DNA of 64,000 bases from Cloeon dipterum (taxonomy: Eukaryota; Arthropoda; Insecta; Ephemeroptera; Baetidae). The position numbers and the translations under genes were made by a program. Below the pieces are notes generated by a model, which searched no databases, was not told the DNA's origin, and worked only from the letters and a program-made list of their open reading frames with translations. The stretch spans positions 18,869,681-18,933,680 of the forward strand of contig NC_088786.1 in assembly GCF_949628265.1 (NCBI RefSeq), given 5' to 3'. Shown piece by piece: positions 59,702 to 64,000 of this stretch; the first letter of the stretch is position 1; each line of letters starts with the position of its first letter.

Positions 59702-61824
59702 CTATTTGTCATCCAGCTTCATCTCTGCCATTGCCAAACTGAATCTTTCTCTCAAACTCTGCTCGGCCACCTGCTGAATTTTTGTGGTCTCTCTGTTCCT
59801 AACCTCCCACAGTTGCAGCAGCGCACAAAGCCTTTCAGCCAGCCTACTTAGTCGACTTGTTTCGTCTTCAGCACTAATAACTTTGTTTTCCATATCGCCC
59901 ATCCTGTTGTTCGTGTCGGTCCTCAAGGTGCCCACCTCGCTCTTCAAACTGGCAACAACCATGTCCAAGTGCATTTGTACACCCCACAGCCGCTGCTCTA
60001 GGTGCTCTGAAATGTTGGATAACTGCTGCTGATGCCAGTTCTCGTGGCGTACCTAATAAATCCTCCGTCTTAATTTTACATTTACCAAATTATGCAGTAA
60101 GAGCTGGTTTTTTAGTTGCCTGTATTTTATCAAGTTAAAGATGCGATATTATTTAAAACTAATGGTACCTGCTGACTGCTGCAGTAGTTCAGTTTATGCA
60201 AAATGCTATTTTCACTCCTTTCCAGTCTCTTCACTAATTCTTCTTCGTTTCTATTGCAGCTGATAGATGAGACAATTTTGTCAAGCCTTCCTTCAAATAT
60301 GTCCAATTTTCTGTCCAGTATTTCCCAATTTCCGATCTGACTAGAGAGTTTGAAAATTTTCTCCTCTAATTGCTTCCTTGTCTTCTTTTCTTCTTCCAAA
60401 TTTATTTCTCGTACACTGCTGATGAACGTGACGAGTTGTTCGTGGGACTCTGCACAACCAGCTTGTAGGCTCGATATTTTTTCCTTGAGTGAGAGCTGCA
60501 CAGGTTGAATTGAATCTGCCTCTTGTTGCATATCCTGCACCCTTTCTTCAAGCTGCGATAGCTGGCATTGGAGAGCAGACAATTTTTCTCTGGAAATAAA
60601 AAAACCTTTAGTCTGAAAAAAGAGATCGGAGAAAATAATTTACTAACTTTTGCATTAGATTTTGTTCTTGTAAAGTTCTCTGGAATTGTTCTAAACTAAC
60701 ATCCAGCTGCTCAGTAAAAGAAATACTTGCGTTCTCCAAAGCTTTATTCAGTTCCTTTAAACAGACGAAATAATGTATAGTAATTATTCCCCTGTTTAGT
60801 AGTCCTAAGTTTTACCTTTATATTTTCCTTTTGAGAAGCAACCAATCCTTCCAGTTGCCCCAATCTTTCTTTGAACTCCAGATTCTGTTGTTTTAAAATT
60901 CGCAATTCTTCTTTTAATCTGGAATTAATATCCTCAGATTGTTTTTGTTGTTCTTCCTTTATCATGGCCAAAATTTGTTCTTTCATTTTGTCCGTCAATT
61001 CAAATTTCACTGCTGCAGCAACTGGTTTGCTTTCCTGTGGTGCTGGAATGGCATCAGCAACACGCCGCCGCTCCTCGACTCGGGGCACAAGCTCGTCTTC
61101 CGTTTTAAGTATTTCCAAATGAAGAGGAGCCCTATTATCTTTGACTTTTGCATCTTTTTCTTCTGTTCTTGGCTTCTCCAAATATTTTTCTGGCTGGAGA
61201 AATTCTTCCCACAAAACCTCTGTTGGCTTTGGTTTCCCTGCTCTTCGCCTCCCTCTTATTCCTGGTGATGGCTCATAACTATTCAGACTTCCCTGGACAT
61301 CATCTTTCTCTCTTACAATGGGTATTGCTGGGTTTGAAGGAGGTTGTCTTATATCAAATTCTATTTTGGGTTTAACCTCTTTAGGTAGCACTTCTTCAAC
61401 GTCGGATCCAAATAATTCTGCCAAAAGTTCCGATTTTTTACTTTTTGGGATCCCCAAAGGAGCAGACTTTGTAGCGGCTGGGATTATTTTATAACTTTCT
61501 TGAACGTCTGGATCTGGAAGTGGTGGCGAAGGTGACTTATTTGGCACCGTTTTCGGGATGTTTGCCGTTCCAAATAATCCTGCATCCAAGTCGTCCATGT
61601 TCTAAAGAAAAAATAAATAAATCACAAAGATTGTATGATAGAAATAATTTTAGATTTAAGAGTCAGGCTGCACCAGGGCTGCACTTTGTAGCTTATTTTA
61701 CTATTCTGTTATTAATTCGATTAATTCAACTTACAGCAAGCATTTCTTGCAGTTCACCATCAGAAACATCAGACACGTCATCTTCCAAAGCGTCCTTGGC
61801 CAACCTCCCATAAAAATCGCTCAT
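59702..61824 (-). CDS. FBF1: FBF1-like centriolar distal-appendage protein
   Basis: Five exons (61824-61735, 61601-60816, 60754-60648, 60589-60169, 60052-59702) join in phase to give 584 residues. Fas-binding factor 1 sits on distal appendages of the mother centriole and helps anchor it for cilium formation. The N terminus has an acidic helix followed by a short Asp/Leu/Gly motif (GELQEMLANMDDLDAGLFG), which resembles the start of FBF1 proteins. A second acidic motif is SELLAELFGSDVEE. Residues about 90-220 are disordered and rich in Pro, Glu and Lys. From about residue 225 to the end the protein is almost continuous coiled coil, as in the FBF1 C terminus. It is about half the length of the vertebrate protein, mainly through a shorter disordered part. 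The name rests on N-terminal motif and layout, so another coiled-coil centrosomal protein remains possible. The start ATG has no upstream in-frame alternative that splices. Confidence 0.7.
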
Positions 61825-62295
61825 TTTCGCTTTCTAAAATAATTGCAAGTAGATAACGCAGCCACAGAGTATGTGTGTATACCAGGTGTATACAGAGAGG
61901 GTAATAGTTAATGCATAGGAATTGTGTGCGCCAATATTTTGAAAATAATAACATAAGATGACGTCATTGTGGGCGGAGTACTGAAGAACTTAGGCTTCAA
62001 CAGGTATGCTGATTAAAGAGCACAATAATGCAACCGTGGAAGTTCAAGTTCTATATCCTAATTTTTAAATAATAAAGATTTATGAGACTTAATCACCCAA
62101 ATTAATTTTAAAACTGACTATGCGATCGTAATTGAATAATTATGAAAAAAGTTCTGAGTAAAAAATGTATTAACATAAACTCCTTTAAAAACACCCTACC
62201 CAGCTGGTTTTGAGCTAGCAGCTGCAGAGCAAAATACAAATTCGCTGCAGTGCTTAACGCCAGATTTTTGCAGTAAATTAAACATATTTCTAGTG
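61825..62295. promoter_or_regulatory. Divergent promoter between FBF1-like gene and NDUFA7
   Basis: Only 471 bp separate the two start codons, so both promoters lie here. A perfect CRE (TGACGTCA) at 61959-61966 is followed by a GC box (GGGCGG) at 61971-61976, a pairing typical of housekeeping and mitochondrial genes. No TATA box is evident. A weak half X-box (GCAACC near 62030) could suit a ciliary gene but is not convincing. Confidence 0.55.
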
Positions 62296-62734
62296 ATGGC
62301 GACGCCCAGAGACATCAGCCCACTTCTGCAAAAACTCAGGGCCTTTCTCCTTGGCGTAAGTACAAAAAAACTGCGGTCTGGTGTATCAGAAACATGTTAT
62401 TCCACCATTATTTCGACTATCTATCACAGAGAAACCACACGAACGCGTTGAGATTTGCGGACTACATCGCAGCCAGGACCCAGCCTGCTCCAAATTTACC
62501 TGAAGGCCCAGCGCACAAACTCTCTGCAAATTATTATTATACAAGAGACGCTCGGAGGGAGATCCAACCTCCACAGGTCGTGGCATCTGGACAGAAGGCA
62601 ATTGCATCTGGGTAAAAAAAGCTATTTTTATAAGAATAGAAACGACCTTCTGATCAATTTGCCTATACAATTGCAGTTCTGCTGTTGCATCAAAAGGTTT
62701 AGTAACTCCTGGCAACCAGTGGCGTTGGGATTGA
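62296..62734 (+). CDS. NDUFA7: NADH dehydrogenase 1 alpha subcomplex subunit 7 (NDUFA7, B14.5a)
   Basis: Three exons (62296-62355, 62430-62611, 62677-62734) join in phase to give 99 residues. NDUFA7 is a small accessory subunit of respiratory complex I in the inner mitochondrial membrane, on the matrix arm. The diagnostic core is [20 protein letters not shown] followed by YYTRDARRE and [15 protein letters not shown], and it matches the family motif RTQP-PP-LP-GPSHKLS-NYY-TRD-RR. The C terminus, TPGNQWRWD, also matches the family's TP...RW ending. Length is close to the usual 100-113. No cleavable presequence is expected. It is divergent from the FBF1-like gene and convergent with NDUFAF6. Confidence 0.95.
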
Positions 62735-62775
62735 GCACCAGTTATGAATGCTTCGTAATTTAGTTGAATGTAAAT

Positions 62776-62781
62776 AATAAA
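62776..62781 (+). promoter_or_regulatory. Poly(A) signal AATAAA of NDUFA7
   Basis: The signal lies 42 nt past the NDUFA7 stop codon, so the transcript should end near 62800, about 70 bp short of the stop codon of the convergent NDUFAF6 gene. Confidence 0.6.
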
Positions 62782-62869
62782 TACTGTCTCTATGTAAAAG
62801 TTCAATTCTTTGGTTCTTTTATGACTGCGCTACAAGGTAGATATAATCGATTAAACACACTATAACATT

Positions 62870-63286
62870 TTAAAACTTCCCGATCAATTTATTGTACCAC
62901 ATTCTAAAGTGCAAGGTGACTAGTCTCTTGTGCAAGCTGGGGTGAAAGGGGTTAAAGTTAACTTTCTCCAATCTCTTGAGATACAAATCTGCAGGCACGC
63001 TGGTCAACAAAAACGGCACTACTTCTTTTGGCACTTTAACTGTCCTTGCTTTGTCCAAATGGCGAAATGCCCGTCTGGCCACCTCATACACTGCATCCTG
63101 GACTTCCTTGTCAGACCCATGCCTGCGCACCATTTTCTCAGGATGCACCTTGTTCCTGCGCAACGTGTCCTTCGGTATGCCCAGTTCTGAGGAGTGAGTG
63201 GCGTGGGCTAGCCCTCGCAAGGCGTAGGTCAGTCCGATCGCCTTTCCCAGCCGACTTGTTGCATTGATCAGGTTCATGTAGTCACT
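62870..63286 (-). CDS. NDUFAF6: NADH dehydrogenase complex I assembly factor 6 (NDUFAF6), last exon
   Basis: This exon runs from an acceptor (TTTTCTAG, ending at 63287) to a TAA stop and encodes 138 residues. The rest of the gene lies beyond the right edge. NDUFAF6 is a mitochondrial protein of the squalene/phytoene synthase fold needed for early assembly of complex I. The exon starts SDYMNLINATSRLGKAIGLT and continues with LRGLAHATHSSELGIPKDTL, matching the family region in which the active-site helix is followed by LGKA-G and a lipid-pocket loop. The ending, LLTSVPADLYLKRLEKVNFN followed by PFHPSL, matches the family C terminus (FL-SV-LE-FLK-L-KV-F--FHPSL). The frame at the acceptor is phase 0. 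Identification is strong although only part of the protein is visible. Confidence 0.92.
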   Translation of the reverse strand, partial: SDYMNLINATSRLGKAIGLTYALRGLAHATHSSELGIPKDTLRRNKVHPEKMVRRHGSDKEVQDAVYEVARRAFRHLDKARTVKVPKEVVPFLLTSVPADLYLKRLEKVNFNPFHPSLHKRLVTLHFRMWYNKLIGKF

Positions 63287-64000
63287 CTAGAAAATTAAAT
63301 TTTATTAATTTGTGATCGTGGGTAGGAAAATCAATGGATAGAAGTGTATACTGATTTTTATAAACTTAAATAATTTCACTTCCTTTAAAATTGGATTTGC
63401 AGCTGTCCCTCAGGTTTTATCTACAGCTAGTTTTTCAAATAAGAAAAAAACGGCTATTCAATCCCAGTATCCTGTCTATAGGCAGGTTTGGGTCTTTAAC
63501 ATTAAAAATGCAATTAAATTAAAAGCCTGAGGCCAAAATAATTTGTCCAAAATATCCAACTAAATTTTGTCATACAGACAACTTAAAAGCTAAAAACTAC
63601 TAAAATTCAGTAAAATTCAAAAACGTAAACAAATGAAGAAGAGGCAAAAGTTATTAATAAAACTCCTTAGTTTCAAGTGTGAAATATTTAAAAAATTATG
63701 CATCAACCCGAAAATAGTGGGAAGCAATCAAAATTAGGAAAAACGCTGTTCAAAAGTAAAAACTTGATTTCAACTTCATTATATAATTTTAACTTTTTGA
63801 AGGGGTTTTCTGCAACCTAGTTGTGCGCAATAAATAACAAAATTTAAAATTAAAGCTAGATGAAGTTTTACAATTGTAGGGAAGTGGGATTCCTCTTTAA
63901 CTATTCTAAAAACTGCTATAAATTAGTCTGGTCATTTAAAAGAATAATTGACAAACCCACCCTTATGTTTAAATTTTAAGTTTGTTTCATAATTATTTTC
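63287..64000 (-). other. Intron of NDUFAF6 (open at window edge)
   Basis: This is AT-rich with no open frame resembling the upstream part of NDUFAF6. The next exon must lie past 64000, so the intron is longer than 713 bp. Confidence 0.5.

Overview
The window looks like nuclear DNA of an animal, most likely an arthropod and probably an insect. It is AT-rich, its genes are split by GT-AG introns, and most introns are short (about 50-130 bp) with a few very long ones. Long CA/TA microsatellites are present. Every protein I can name is a eukaryotic family: PRPF3, a THAP/P-element-type protein, GT92, FBF1, NDUFA7 and NDUFAF6. I cannot name the species. There are no rRNA, tRNA, CRISPR or bacterial-type features that I can support.

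Layout, left to right. (1) 1-1751, plus strand: 3' part of the splicing factor gene PRPF3 (4 exons visible). (2) 2658-4597, plus: a complete 7-exon gene with a THAP zinc finger, a coiled coil and the start of a P-element-type transposase domain, but no catalytic domain. (3) 8199-11269, minus: a two-exon conserved-looking protein that I do not recognise. (4) 15245-44969, minus: a secreted, Ser/Gly/Tyr-rich protein. Its signal-peptide exon (44888-44969) and its main exon (15245-16146) lie 28.7 kb apart and fit in splice phase. (5) 26963-28637, plus: a complete GT92 family glycosyltransferase nested inside that long intron on the opposite strand. (6) 54815-56537, minus: a secreted precursor made of about 25 tandem 18-residue units, with 21 RDKR furin-type cleavage sites and an N-glycosylation sequon in nearly every unit. 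(7) 59702-61824, minus: an FBF1-like centriolar distal-appendage protein. (8) 62296-62734, plus: NDUFA7, a complex I subunit. (9) 62870-63286, minus: last exon of NDUFAF6, a complex I assembly factor.

Between genes, and inside the long intron, the DNA is mostly AT-rich with no credible ORFs. It carries CA/TG/TA microsatellites (one of about 126 CA units), a dispersed family of roughly 200-bp degenerate repeats that I see in at least four places, and some GC-rich islets.

How the genes relate: the right end is a compact housekeeping cluster. FBF1 and NDUFA7 are divergent over a 471-bp interval with a perfect CRE and a GC box. NDUFA7 and NDUFAF6 are convergent, 135 bp apart, and both serve mitochondrial complex I. 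The best candidates for something undescribed are the RDKR-repeat precursor, the catalytically truncated P-element-like THAP gene, and the two secreted or unrecognised proteins.
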